Assembly: GCA_934045075.1 (NCBI GenBank)
Contig: OW203745.1
Span: forward strand, 8,817,873 to 8,881,872
Reading direction: 5' to 3'
Origin: Yponomeuta sedellus
Taxonomy: Eukaryota > Arthropoda > Insecta > Lepidoptera > Yponomeutidae
DNA length: 64,000 nucleotides
Shown here: in pieces, positions 10,098-21,295 of the stretch
How the letters are laid out: each line of letters starts with the position of its first letter
Numbering within the stretch: position 1 is the first letter of the stretch
The notes under the pieces: model-generated
What the model was told of the DNA's origin: nothing
The model's input: only the letters and a program-made list of their open reading frames with translations
Database searches by the model: none
Translations under genes and position numbers: made by a program

Positions 10098-10456
10098 ATT
10101 GCTCGTAGCCCGGGCTGCCTGAGTGATCTTAAACTATCACGAAGGTTAAGCAACGTAGGGCGCGTTCAGTGAATGGATGGATATGATGACCAACGCTAGT
10201 GGCATTTTTCCGAGCGGTTCCGTGCTTCGCAAGGCACGTTAAGCAGTTGGTGCCGGATGCCGTCGATAGATGGCAGTCGTTAAGCTAAGTCAGAGGCCTT
10301 AGGGCGGCTTGAAAAACTTCTGACAGTAAGACCAGCCACTAGTCTTGCAAGCCTCCGCCAATCTGGACTTAGCCCCCGTGGTGGAGTATGGCCTATACCT
10401 TCCTTAGGGAAGAAACCCGTGCCCCTCGGTGGGGACAAAATGGGTTGATGATGACG
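10098..10456 (+). mobile_element. SINE-D, full length, best-preserved 5S-like head
   Basis: The head reads 'gctcgtagcccgggctgcct', then 'aggttaagcaacgtaggg', 'cgcgttcagtgaatggatgg', 'tgatgacc'. This matches the order and spacing of 5S rRNA promoter boxes closely. The body ('cttcgcaaggcacgttaag', 'agtcagaggccttagggcgg', 'agcccccgtggtggagtatg') ends 'gggttgatgatgacg'. It represents a distinct subfamily shared with the copy at 41.35 kb. Confidence 0.85.
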
Positions 10457-10681
10457 CGAGAAGGAGTGTTAATGAGATTACGTATGTAATGTATGTATAT
10501 TTCTTTGTTGTGTTGTGTAGCCTTCACAACTTGATGGATATGAGCTTAAGAGGTGTCATGGATTAGTTTTAACGGTGTAAATGACACCTGGTATACGAAA
10601 GTCATTAAAACTATTGCTTTTACTATTTTTTTCGCAGACGGATCTGTAAATTATTAAATACTTAATTTTTCATATGTTCTA

Positions 10682-10809
10682 AATCCAACCCTTTTTATGT
10701 AACCACTGCTAGAGCATGTGTCACTTCCTGCATCGCAGGAAGGTTTGGCCATACTCCACTACTGGGGCAAAGTCCGAGTTGGTGGAGGGTTGTAAGACTG
10801 TAAGACAGA
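10682..10809 (-). mobile_element. SINE-D 3' fragment, minus strand
   Basis: Plus-strand reading 'cttcctgcatcgcaggaagg', 'ccatactccactactggggc', 'gttggtggagggttgtaaga' is the reverse of the family 3' half. Confidence 0.7.
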
Positions 10810-11231
10810 CAGCGCGATAGCATTATTTATTTGTTAAACTAATTCTTTGAATTACCGTTCAGCAATTTTGCCGTTGCCATGTTTACGGGTTGACTGAAGT
10901 GGCGAATACAGTTTTTAAAATATATAAAAGTGGGTGCTAAACAAAATCGTATACATCCTCTGATAGCTTATTGAGTCTACATTACTTCTTGTCAGTTTAT
11001 TTGAAGAAAGAAAACGTTTGAAATGTAAGAACTCTACGTGTTTAGTGGTCAATTTATTAACACCACTCCTTTTGCAGCCAAATTGACGGTCGGGTGTGAA
11101 AATATACCAAAACACTTCAATCTATTGTCGACTCTATCTCAAACCGCTTATAGGTTGTTTTAGGTGGAATAGATTGTCATAATGGTGTATATAAACTAAA
11201 ATAGAAACTTTCAGAAAGTGCACTTTTTATT

Positions 11232-11443
11232 TAAAAACCTATTTAGAGGCTAAAAATTTCACCCATGCCGGGATTCGAACCCGCAACCTCTGGCTATCCG
11301 TACCAGATACGGTATACGGCTGGTACGGATAGCCAGAGGTTGCGGGTTCGAATCCCGGCATGGGTGAAATTTTTAGCCTCTAAATAGGTTTTTAAATTTG
11401 TTCCTTAGCACGGGTTAGTGCATTAAAAATAAAAATAGTGTAA
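11232..11443. mobile_element. Palindromic SINE-A with 13-bp TSD
   Basis: 11231-11306 and 11320-11395 are a perfect 76-bp inverted repeat with a 13-nt spacer. Each arm is the 3' half of SINE-A from 'ctggctatccg' through the B box to the 'ctctaaatagg' box. The right arm continues into the family tail ('gcacgggttagtgcatta'). Perfect 13-bp duplications 'tgcactttttatt' flank the composite at 11219-11231 and 11444-11456. Confidence 0.85.
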
Positions 11444-11496
11444 TGCACTTTTTATTATTAGTAAACCTCAAATTAAATGAGCCCAACTTAAGTGGA

Positions 11497-11800
11497 AGTG
11501 CTCATGGCCTACAGAAACCGAGTGATTGGTTGGAATCAATTACTTGGTTCACGCAACAGCAGGCGTGGTCAGTTGCAGGATGTGTAACCATCCCGTGACT
11601 ACCGCTAGTGGCATTTTTTCCAAGCACTTCCATGTTTCGCAAGGCACGTTAAGCCGTTGGTACCGGCTGTCATGTAATGGCAGTCGTTAAGCCATGTCAG
11701 AGGCCTTATAGGCGGCGTGCTGCTGATGGTAAGGCCAGCTACTGTCTTACAATCCTCCATCAAGCCGGACTTGGTCCCTGTGGTCAAGCACAGGAATGGT
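11497..11800 (+). mobile_element. SINE-D, 3' truncated
   Basis: Contains 'gcaacagcaggcgtggtcag', 'tttcgcaaggcacgttaag', 'ggctgtcatgtaatggcagt', 'cagaggccttataggcggc' and 'ttacaatcctccatcaag'. Lacks the last 60-70 bp. Confidence 0.8.
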
Positions 11801-12370
11801 AGTCAGATCTAAACCTGTAAAAGTATTTAACTCTAAATGTTTTTTATATGTAACACAAATTGACCCCCTCATGCTTAAAGACTTTATAAAGAATAAATAA
11901 ACTGAATCGAAGCAACGGATACCGTAAATGTGGCCGACCATGGTGAAGATGGTGTGACGACAAGGTATGTTTGTAATCTTATATAATTCTTAATATAAAA
12001 GAGAACAATTTTAATAAAATTCAATGACATGGTTCTAATAAGGCCCAACAAAACCAATTACTTGGTTTGACTGTTTGGTCAAGGACAGGGGGGAGTGGAG
12101 AGCTAAAGGAAGGCTAAAAAAATTAAGCTGTGGCGAGCACATGCCAACTTTGCGCGCGCACTATAAACTCCAACATTCCTGCATCGCGCAATCAAAGTGT
12201 TTCAATGACATACCATAAATATAACGTCCGAGTAACAATAGTTGGACCGGCCGTTACCAGGCATACGATCTGCCTGGTTATAGTGGAAAAGCACGATCAC
12301 TCGCTCTTCATTACAGTGGTGACCCCTGACAGTGGTGACAACCTTCCTTCGCTCTCGCAGGACCCCTCAT

Positions 12371-12593
12371 CGTCGTCGTCGTCGGGCTATTCTAGTCCAC
12401 TGCTGGACATAGCCCTCCCCTAACGAGCGCCAGGTTGTGCTATCATAGGGAGTAATGCCCATAATCCCCACGCTGGGCGTGCGGGTTGGGGATCGCAGTT
12501 TGTGTCCCGGTTTGGGTCCCTAAGTCACCTTGCACGACACCCGCGGGAAGAATTGGGTTGGTGCTATTCTCTAGGCCGACATCACTCAGCAGC
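12371..12593 (-). mobile_element. SINE-B, minus strand, 9-bp TSD
   Basis: Flanked by 'acccctcat' at 12362-12370 and 12594-12602. An internal deletion removes the 'ggtggaattgtactgcaggg' region seen in other copies. A 97-codon plus-strand frame running into it is not a gene. Confidence 0.85.
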
Positions 12594-12901
12594 ACCCCTC
12601 ATACATTAATCTAAAAGCAAGGCAAGCCATATTCCCTCTCACTTCATCAGTTCCTCTACAGTCAATGCTTAGTAGAGTAGCCGAGAGAACTTCGGAATAT
12701 GAAATCAGTGTCAGGTAGAATGTTGACATGTAATTAGCCTACAAACCGTTATCACAACAGGAAGCCAGTGTTGACAGTAGCAAGTGACGAAATGTCACTT
12801 GGCTGCGCTTGCGACGCCCTACACTCGACTGGGCCTCGATTCTCTTAGTGCATTACAGTACAATGACAGATAAATGGACGGGTCACGTAACGTGCTTCCT
12901 T

Positions 12902-13036
12902 ATGAAATTGAAATTGATAAGATAAGAATATTCTTTATTGTACACTGGAAAAACAACAAATACAAAACAATTGCAAATATACATAGTACAATTGGTGGCC
13001 TTATTGCTAAAAGCAATTTCTTCCGGACAACCTTAC
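12902..13036 (-). mobile_element. LINE 3' UTR module
   Basis: Plus-strand reading 'gataagaatattctttattg', 'tacactggaaaaacaacaaa', 'ggtggccttattgctaaaag', 'caatttcttccggacaacct'. Nearly identical copies lie at 22.14 and 35.38 kb. Reversed, it ends in an AATAAAG signal, as LINE 3' ends do. Confidence 0.65.
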
Positions 13037-13403
13037 GCTGAAGCAAATTAGAAAGACGGGTAGCCAGTGCAAATTTGAATATTGATACATACTTATACTT
13101 AATAATAATACACTTACATGCCGTTACTTATATAAACTTAAAATTTATTTGATAGTGATTTATGTCAGCGAAGTAATTTACTTATCCCATTTTAGCATTG
13201 TTGATGAAAATGTAATTATGTTTAACTGATGATAAGATTAGAACGATGTTGTCTGTACTATAGGTAGTTAAAAAACTGTAAGACAGGCAGCAACGCCTTC
13301 TTTCTGGAAAATTTAACTTATTTTATTACATTGCTGCTTGAATATTTACTTATAGATTCTTGTTACACGCTTAAAACAAATCACATTGTATGAGTGATAA
13401 AGT

Positions 13404-13443
13404 GTGTGGGTGTGTGTGTGTGGGTATGTGTGTGTGTGTGTGT
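13404..13443. repeat. (tg)n microsatellite
   Basis: Alternating t and g with a few interruptions. Confidence 0.9.
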
Positions 13444-13554
13444 GAAGGAAACGAGTACACTAATTGATGAACTGATATGCATTAGTTATATGCACTGACA
13501 GAATCCAGACCTTGTTTCATAGAACCACAATTTAAGGTTTACTATGACAATTCA

Positions 13555-13790
13555 CACTTGGGTAAAAGGGAAGACGGCCGATGGACCAGGGCAGTATCGG
13601 AGTGGTGGCCTACGGAGGGAAGGAGGTTGGTAGGCAGACCACCGACACGATGGTCAGACGACATCGTGAGGGTTGCGGGTCAGAGATGGATCAGATTAGC
13701 AAAGGACCGTGAGGAATGGCGCAGTAAAAAGGAGGCCTATTTCCAGCAGTGGGTGTGGGCTGATTATAGATAGATACACATAAGACAGTT
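13555..13790 (+). pseudogene. RTE-like LINE reverse transcriptase C-terminus
   Basis: An open frame to the TAG at 13771-13773 reads through EWWPTEGRRLVGRPPTRWSD, then W-I-R-L-A-K-DR-EEW, then QQW. This is the classic C-terminal signature of lepidopteran RTE-like elements. It is a 5'-truncated copy with a tail of 'tatagatagata' type. The closely related copy at 34.56 kb carries an extra upstream segment, and both share the tail. Confidence 0.75.
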
Positions 13791-14232
13791 CGATGTGTCG
13801 ATTCAAAGTCAATTAACCCACAGAACAGTCAGGAATAATCTGCTCCGCAGTGTATACCGCATTGTTATAATAAAATATGAATTGTAGTGTTACGCCGTCG
13901 TTATGTCTTGGCGATAAAATGCATTATCTAGCCGTTTGTCAAATGACGTAAGTATGGTTTTTATATCTTCGTTTAAATAAATAATAAAATATATTAAACT
14001 CAGCCCAGATTGGCTCTACGAGATACGCGCACTTAAACACTCCTAGAAGTGTTTCAATTAATCTGTGATTAAGTCTTTTCCTTGCGAAATCTCCATCACA
14101 ATTTTCGTGAGGGTTTTTCGAATTGTGTTCTAATAAGTATGACCATCACACGTTCTCTTTATCTGTGGTGCAAGAGTGTCGTTATATTCAAATCAATTTT
14201 TTTTTCCTTGCTAAGACGAAGAAGAAGATTGC

Positions 14233-14535
14233 TTAAGGCACTTCCAATGGAAAAAAAACATAACTTGTTTTTTAATACGTTTTTATCTAAAAATTAACAT
14301 GAGAAATCTCAACAACTTTGACAACTACTTTTTGAATCTACAGTCAAGAACCTAGAATCCGAAACCAGTTTCATCAGTTTATCAGTTTCCGGAAAAAACG
14401 GCCGTTTTCAGCGGAAATCGATTGAAGTTCTAGCCTATTGATCCTAGGTTCTAGAATATAGGTTCTAAAAATAGGTGTCACAGTTGTAAAGATTTCTCAT
14501 GTACATTTCTTACGTACAGCGGCCCGAAGCTCCTT
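14233..14535. mobile_element. MITE family M1, copy 1
   Basis: The left end 'cttaaggcacttccaatgg' is followed by 'cataacttgttttttaatac' and 'cgtttttatctaaaaatta'. The inverted right part has 'aggttctaaaaataggtgtc', 'aagatttctcatgtacattt' and 'cccgaagctcctta'. The long subterminal inverted repeats pair around a centre near 14400. Related copies are at 20.77 and 35.65 kb. No coding capacity. Confidence 0.7.
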
Positions 14536-15084
14536 AGTAAATTTACTATGAATTATTATACATAATTCTTGCAGCGAGCTGATATTTTCATTTTTAATTT
14601 CATTGATATTTTCAACTTGTAATAACTAATATTTTCCAAAAGCATTAGTCATTGAGTTTTTACGGTTTCTCCGAAAAGTATGATTCATAGACCAAAGGCA
14701 CACGGGACTTACCCGCGTTAAAATGTTTCCCTCAGTGTTTAGTAAGCTTTGAGAAGTAATTATTGTTATAGTATTATTATGTTTCCCCAGCAATATAGCC
14801 GTCAATAAGTGGGGAGGAACTTGCAAAGCAAAAGCTTGAATGGCTGCCCAGGTACTACCGCTTTTGAACAAACGGGTCTTCAAAACCTGGGCGCCAAACT
14901 CTCAAGTTTTGGAAAACTCATCCTAAGCCCTCCTAGGTTTAGGGATGGGCAAATGAAAAAAATAATATCCATAAATCGATATTTTTCAAACATGTCCATA
15001 TATAACGATAAAAATATAGATTTTCCGATAAATCGATATATTTGCCCAATATTTGACGATTGCATCTCAAATCTTGATTGCGTT
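14536..15084. other. No recognised gene
   Basis: Overlapping frames on both strands (up to 111 codons) show no domain. An AT-rich stretch at 14960-15055 repeats 'aaatcgatat' three times. Confidence 0.4.
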
Positions 15085-15165
15085 TCACTCCACTTCAGCT
15101 CCACTCCGACTTCCCAAGGTTTGCTGGAAGAAATCTCTCACTGAGATAAATCTCGCCTTTGTACA
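15085..15165 (+). mobile_element. LINE 3' UTR module fragment
   Basis: 'aaggtttgctggaagaaatc' then 'actgagataaatctcgcctt' then a T-rich run and 'gtgcaataaagtataataat'. Same module as at 12.9 kb but in forward orientation. Confidence 0.5.
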
Positions 15166-16040
15166 TTTTTTTTTTTTTTAATTTTATTTCTTTTTTGTCT
15201 TCTTCTTGTGCAATAAAGTATAATAATTACTTAATAATAATAATTGCAACAAAATGTTCAGTCCTTTTCTTTGATCAACTGTGTTATGAAACCAGCCATA
15301 GTCTATTGACACGTTTTTGTTTACAACATACACGATATTGATACCAAGTAGCAAAAGATTGCGAGTATGTGAGTACTTATAATCACATACTATATAAAAT
15401 ACATATATTTACATTATAATATACCTAGATACTATTTGCCAGGTGATGCTGTATAACAATCCAGAATTTAAGTAAATGCCCTTAGCGTTTTCTTCATCAA
15501 ATCCTCCTTTTTACGCAATGCTATTAATGTTGTGTTCCTTGAAAATAAATCTCCGTAACAACATCAACTTTTCATCCCTTCAGGCTTGGTATTAAAATTC
15601 ACGCCGCACTGACTTAGGCTGGTACGCTAATGGCGCTGTTAGCTAAAAGGACTGTCCGTCCTCCGTTTGTCTGTCCAACCAATCGCTTTACGAGATGTCG
15701 CGCAAGGAAGATTTGTCCGTTATGGTCTTCAATACTGAGTTGGTGACCTTTTTTCTTGCAACGGAGGCGCAAGGATTTGTACGGAGTTGTCATTTTTTTT
15801 CTTATATTAATTTAATCCGCTATTTGTCTCTCTTTTCAAGTCTTAAATGGTAAATATCTCTTCCATTAGACAAAAAATTATTTTAGTATATTTTTTGAGG
15901 ACTTAAAAGCAACAAAAAAAATACTTTAAAACTTTGCTTTGCTAAACGGCCGAAAACGCAGTCGGCCATTTTTATCTATGGTTTGAAGACCTGAAAACTT
16001 GTAAACAAAGATTGACATTCAACATCTGTGAGTGATTTGT
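15166..16040. other. No recognised feature
   Basis: Contains imperfect direct repeats 'gcgcaaggaagatttgtccg' (15692) and 'gcgcaaggatttgtacggag' (15767). No gene supported. Confidence 0.4.
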
Positions 16041-16042
16041 GA

Positions 16043-16310
16043 GTGAAATAACAACGACGCAGCCATGATATCATCGAGTTTAAATGCAAAGTATAGCAAT
16101 TATCATGCATTGTTCGAGAATGCAAAAACAAGTCAATGAAGACCCCTGGGAAGTTGTGGATTCGTGTACCCAGTGAACTAAACATATGGAAAAATTGGTT
16201 CACACTTGCAAAAAGAGACCCCGATAGGTATTTTATCTACTGAAACTCGGATGTATTTACGTGAAGACCACTTTGATGTAAGGCCTATTATATTCAATGT
16301 CCACTGGCTC
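16043..16310 (+). pseudogene. Decayed THAP-type zinc-finger domain
   Basis: In one frame (codons from 16106) it reads CIVREC, a C-x4-C pair, then K-T-P-GKLWIRVPSELNIWKNW. After a frameshift near 16235 the next frame gives LREDHFD at 16257-16277. THAP domains have C-x(2-4)-C, an invariant W after a P-rich turn, and a closing C-x2-H-F. Here the third cysteine appears replaced by arginine. THAP domains are common in P-element-like and other insect transposases. This copy is frameshifted and has in-frame stops, so it is a fossil. Confidence 0.5.
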
Positions 16311-18590
16311 TGGCTGACAAATGTTTCTTTATAAACGAAAGGTGCTTTCAACGTGACGCATAGCGTTTTCACCGTTCCGAGTTAGAAGCAGAAAATATTT
16401 TTTTTATTTTCAAATTATGCAGCCATCCTACATATTTCTCCTACATACTTGGCAAAGGTAATATATTTCAGTTTCTTACGTTAAATACTACAGGGAATAT
16501 AAATTTATTGCGTCAAATTTGATACGAGTCAAGTAGCGGATTATGTAATTTTGTGTGTGTGTGTGCATTTGTGGCAATGAGTCGTTTTCCACACAACTTC
16601 ACAAAGCTATTCATAGATGCCGTGGTACAGGCGCGGCCATGGAAGAACCGGAATACGGCTGTCAAAATTAATCTGCGCTACGCAAACATTTGACAGCCGT
16701 GTCTCTGTTCTTGTATGTGCGGCTCATTGGGGATCCAAAGTTTATTTAATAGTTGACTGAATTTTTTTTCAGAATGTAGTGAATTTAAAAAATTTTTTTT
16801 TTTGTAAATTAACTTATATTCACTTCTAAATTATTTTATTTTAAATATGACGCGTGACGTCATGTAAGTGAGTCAACCAATCTAGTTCGTCTGTCGTTTA
16901 AACTTTTAAGAAACACAGATCAAGACGAGTCGTCCTTGTCTTTGGTCCTTGTTTGTTGTTGTGAATTAGTCAATCTATTACTTGTTTTCAAAGAGTATAT
17001 AACCACTCTTGTTCTATTCTAAAGTTTTTACCGACAATCTTTCTCATACCCTGGGCTCTGATACATACAAATCTTCGACTCGACCCGGCTTTTCGACTTA
17101 GGGTGTTGTGTGTTGTTGAATTCGACGACCTTTGTTCAATTCTCTGGGGTCTCCGTTTTGTTAATTTTCTAAAGTGAATGAAAATGAATCGTGGGTTTTT
17201 CTCTACATGCTCTGTACCATCTTGTGTTAACAGGTAGTGTTGCTAGAAATTAATCAAGTCAGTAAATTAACATGCGATGTCACGTAAAAGTTGCGCGAAG
17301 CATTGATATTTAGATGAAATAGAGCTAATCTCAAGAGATAAACATCTCTAACATAAGAAGTACTGCCATTTTGTTTAATATTTCATTAAATATTATTAGA
17401 TCGTTACCGGCGAAACCTATAGGATTTTTATCGGAAGAGCTGGCGGCTTTTGATCCAGTAACAATCCAATAATGTGTAGTACTTACCAAAGTTTTAGTTC
17501 ATACATACAAGTCTTCTTTCTTTTTACTTCATCAGCTTAAACTTTTAATATAGCAATGTGACTTAATGTCTAAAAGCTAATAATAGATTCTCGCCAGTAG
17601 TAACCGTAACTGGTAACCGGTAGAGTTGGAACATAATCCAGGAGGCAGCATTGGGTGGTTACGGAGTGAAGATGAACGGAATGCGCGCCGTTCCACATCA
17701 CAGTAAACTTCCAATTTCTAACTAAATCAATTTAAATTCAATTTTAGAGCGTAGGAACAATTGATGTTAATACTGTTGAACTTTCCAAAGCCTTACTTTC
17801 TTCGAAAACAAGTACTTTTGCAAACAACAATCTTTAACTCTCTACAATGATTTACCTTTGACATTCAAAAATACCTTACAGAGAGCCCACCCTCAATTCA
17901 AACATAATGGTTCTTACCGTACAAAGCACAAGTGCTATTATTCAATGAAAAGTGCCACCGTGTCTATAGCAAAAAGTACGTAATAAGAAGGCGGTGGGCT
18001 TCAAGTGAATCGTTTTAAGTAAATAACTGTAATTATTTGCGAAAGTGAAGTTCTTTCGGCATTCGAATCCGCTCGTTACAACGGAACCGGCGCTATTAGT
18101 GTAGCTGGACCATAATTAGGCTAAAACTGTCGGCACACTGTGCGAGGACCATTTAATTTTGTGGTTTGACTCTAGCCAAGTTCTCGGATGGCCAGTCCTA
18201 ACCTAAAAGGCATACTTGACAAAAATCAATTGTGGAAACATGGCGTGACGCGGCGGTAATTGAAAATGTCAATCTGTAGTTGTACGTAACACAATTCAGT
18301 TTTTTTTGTATTTAATCATAAAGTGCAAATCCTTACGATTATTTTGATATATAATACATTGAAAAATAATAAAAACTTACATTTTAAAAGCAGATTGAAG
18401 TCACCTCACATAACAGATACGAACCGATTTTGTTTTGACACCGAAGCTTTTTTTTTATTCGGAGATTTGGCTATGAAATCAAGCATCAATTGAACGAATA
18501 ATTTACCACAGATTATTGTAACAGCCGATTCGAGAAGTTATTTAAAAGTTTTCATTCAAAAAAATCGATTTTACTGACGGCAGTCCGCGA
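16311..18590. other. Mostly unannotated; possible promoter-like or LTR-like segment
   Basis: A small inverted repeat 'acggctgtcaaa'/'tttgacagccgt' lies at about 16657-16702. At 16850-17215 there is a 'tgacgtcatgtaagtgagtc' site, then a 'tatataa' box near 16997, then a C/T-rich region, arranged as in an insect promoter or solo LTR. No coding exon or terminal repeat pair is evident. The remainder is unique AT-rich sequence. Confidence 0.3.
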
Positions 18591-18591
18591 A

Positions 18592-18655
18592 GTAACTATA
18601 GTTACGTAGACGTACAACGCTACTTTTTATAAAGTAGCTGTAGTTACGTAGACGT
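18592..18655. repeat. Short tandem duplication
   Basis: 'gtaactatagttacgtagac' at 18592 and 'gtagctgtagttacgtagac' at 18634, with a small hairpin between them. Confidence 0.7.
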
Positions 18656-19812
18656 TTAAGTGGATAATTAATAAATTATCTTTAGTTCCTCAAAAAAAAT
18701 ACGAATAATGGCTTGTTTACACTTTAGGAGGTATTTATACTTACAATAAAGTCAAAGTTAAAAGAATTTTATTCACTATAAAAACAAAATGTTTACTTAA
18801 TGAACATTAAAGCTGTTAGTTTCACAATTAATAGATGATGTGAAGAAGAAACTAACAAAAAGACTCCACATATTTAAACAATATTTAACAATATTTGAGG
18901 CAAAGCTGCATATAAACAATTCTCTTCTGTGCCTGAACTAGGTTCTAGACCTGCATCTCAGGCGACAGTGCTCTTCGACGTTCAATAAGGTATGTAGCTT
19001 AAACAGGTGTAAGCTAAAACCTGTAAAATCTAGAAAGCTGAAATTTTTGCGAACGGGACCTTATGCGTCAAAATGCTCGAAAAAACTCTAAAATGCCCTA
19101 AGTCTGAGTAATTTTAAGATTTTTGTGCAATAAAGTATAACTAACTGGGCACTTAATTCTCAAAAAATATACATATTTGCCAAAGACTATGGTTCACATG
19201 ATCTTAGGCCGACACGAGAGCAAATATGATAATGAGACAACGGAATATGTTTGTGGCCTTAAAAAGCCAAGCATTTAATTGAGAAATACCACATCAGCAC
19301 CTGGGTATGCCTTGTAATAACATACCTACTGGTGTATTCTTAAGAAGGAATTTAAGAATTTCTTAGCAAACTGTCGTGTCGGCATCTAAGAACTGCGATA
19401 TTCGAAGCACATGTCTACCCTAATAATAAAAGCATTGATAGCCGAGCCATAGACAGCTGAAGCATATAAGACCTTGGTGTAAATATAAATGAGGAAGATA
19501 CGGTAACACGACTACCACATATTTTTTTGCTCCAAACATCCAGATTTTAGATTTTGATCTTGATAGCTTATGCCAAGCTTAATGTGATATAGTATGTTTG
19601 CATTTGGCAGCTGATCAACCTTAATATTTACGTATTTAGAAATTACTATCGGAAAATACAGAGAGTTTTATTCTTTTGATTTTTTTGACATTTGAATTTT
19701 TTGTGCAAAAATTACAACATTGTTTCAGGAAAATAAGAATTCCTGTTATATTTTACGGGGTACTGAAAAAGCCTATGTAAAAAAACATTTTCAGAGATGT
19801 AGAAGGAGTATG
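18656..19812. other. No gene; relic repeat
   Basis: 18900-19000 shares 'gaactagg', 'agacctgcatctcagg' and 'agtgctct' boxes with 22630-22710, suggesting an old dispersed repeat (probably a LINE 3' region). Otherwise nothing is recognised. Confidence 0.35.
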
Positions 19813-19965
19813 CGGTGTTCGAAAAGTCGTAAGTTCGAATCCCGGCAATACCACTCCCTGACTGTGAAGGAAGGATACCCTAGTGTCTGATGTGTTAACA
19901 TACCTCAGCGCTTGCTACGTACGATAGCTTAACAATGAGGCTAAGTGCAGAAACCTCAGCTCTAA
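19813..19965 (+). mobile_element. SINE-C relic
   Basis: 'gtaagttcgaatcccggca' (B box), 'ataccactccctgactgtga', 'cctcagcgcttgctacgtac' and 'atgaggctaagtgcagaaa' occur in family order. Confidence 0.6.
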
Positions 19966-19991
19966 ATTACTGACATTAGTATAGTACAGAA

Positions 19992-20356
19992 GAAGCGCTC
20001 GTGGCCTAGGCGAACCGAGTGATTGGCATCAATCACTTGGTTAAGCAACAACAGGCGCGGTCAGGTACGGGATGGGTGAGCGTCCCGTGACTACCGTTAG
20101 TGGCATTTTTCCGAGCGCTTCCGTGCTTCGCAAGGCACGTTAAGCCGTTGGTGTCAGCTGTCATATAATGGCAGTCGTTAAGCCATGTCAGAGGCCTTAT
20201 GGGGGGCTTGATAACTTCTGACAGTAAGGCCCGCCACTGTCTTACAATCCTCCACCAACCCGGACTTGGCCCCCGTGGTGGGGTATGGCCTAACCTTCCT
20301 GCGAGGCAGGAAGAGACCCGTGCCCCAGCAGTGGGGACATACAAGGGTTGATAACG
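19992..20356 (+). mobile_element. SINE-D, full length
   Basis: Runs from 'gcgctcgtggcctaggcga' through 'gttaagcaacaacaggcgcg', 'gggatgggtgagcgtcccgt', 'cttcgcaaggcacgttaag', 'ttacaatcctccaccaaccc' and 'agaagcagtggggac'-like 3' sequence to 'acaagggttgataacg'. It is the reference copy of the main SINE-D subfamily. Confidence 0.85.
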
Positions 20357-20772
20357 AGTATAGTACAACGAGTAATTCATGTACTAGTTATTGTTCTAAG
20401 CCCTCAGTTTTTTTATACACCCACCACGCAACACAAGATGCAAGTGAGTACCGTATCTTTGTGTGCATTGCTCGGAGGGTGGTATAGCTCAATATTGAGT
20501 TTAGTTAGGGTTGTTTTATGATGGCACTCAAAAAAGTACTATGTGTAGGTAATATTAAGGTGAGGGGGCGAGAAATGGCCAATAAATCTGTGGTCCGCAG
20601 ATGAGGTTTCGATGTCGGGTTTTTAGTTTACTGGAAACAACAAACCACTGCTTTACGATGAAAAACATGGTTGTCGCGTTTTTCATGAGAAATTTTGACA
20701 AAAGATGTATAACCCGACCGAGTTAAGTCGACGTCTCGCGTCGATTAGGTACTACCTATATTAAAAACTTAA

Positions 20773-20981
20773 GGTGTTTTGGTGTGCTAATTAGCGCCAC
20801 CAATGGAATAAAAGTCGTAAGTTGATTAATAATACGTTTTGTTTTTCAAAAAGTAAACTTCGAAAATCTTAATCACTACCTACTCTTAGAACCTATAGTC
20901 TAGAACCTAGAATCAACATCCTGAGACTATATTCGTTATTTGATGACAACAACCGTGTTGTAGTTAGCACCCCAAAGTGCC
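20773..20981. mobile_element. MITE family M1, copy 2, flanked by TTAA
   Basis: The left end 'ggtgttttggtgtgctaatt' and the reversed right end 'ggcactttggggtgctaact' are terminal inverted repeats, each flanked by TTAA (20769-20772 and 20982-20985). Internal 'agcgccaccaatggaataaa' and 'tctagaacctagaatcaaca' match the copies at 14.2 and 35.7 kb. A TTAA duplication is typical of piggyBac-like elements; that assignment is inference. Confidence 0.7.
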
Positions 20982-21129
20982 TTAACAAGAACAGTAAAAA
21001 TAAAACTAATCAACAAGGAGGAGACGAAAACTCACTGGAAATCGAAGTTGTCCCGTTCCCGAGTCCATTATTCTACCCACGAAGCTACCGCTGCTTTGTG
21101 ACGTTATAGCAACAATACGACTCACTAAC

Positions 21130-21282
21130 CAAGGAGTTCCGTGAAGGAAATCATCGTGAGCAAACCTGAGTGTCTGAGGCGTTCTAATACCTCAGCGTTG
21201 GAAATTGCCAATCCGCGATGGGCACGCGTAGTAATTATGCCCACACGTACACTTCAGAAGAAGGCCTGTGCGCTGTAAGACT
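21130..21282 (+). mobile_element. SINE-C 3' part
   Basis: 'cgtgaaggaaatcatcgtga', 'acctcagcgttggaaattgc', 'caatccgcgatgggcacgcg', 'gtagtaattatgcccac' and 'gaaggcctgtgcgctg' follow the family 3' consensus. Ends at the foldback element that follows. Confidence 0.7.
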
Positions 21283-21295
21283 CCGAGTAAAGTTT

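Noticed and set aside
10098..10190. Possible 5S rRNA gene
   Set aside because: Only the internal promoter part is 5S-like; the rest diverges and continues into the SINE-D body.
12130..12423. 97-codon plus-strand frame as a gene
   Set aside because: Its C-terminal third translates a reversed SINE-B and its polyserine part is the (gtc)n tail.
20033..20380. 115-codon minus-strand frame and similar frames at 11.6, 31.9, 41.4 kb
   Set aside because: These translate SINE-D sequence in a non-coding frame. The similar peptides (e.g. LTWLNDCHYMTA) recur only because the SINE recurs.
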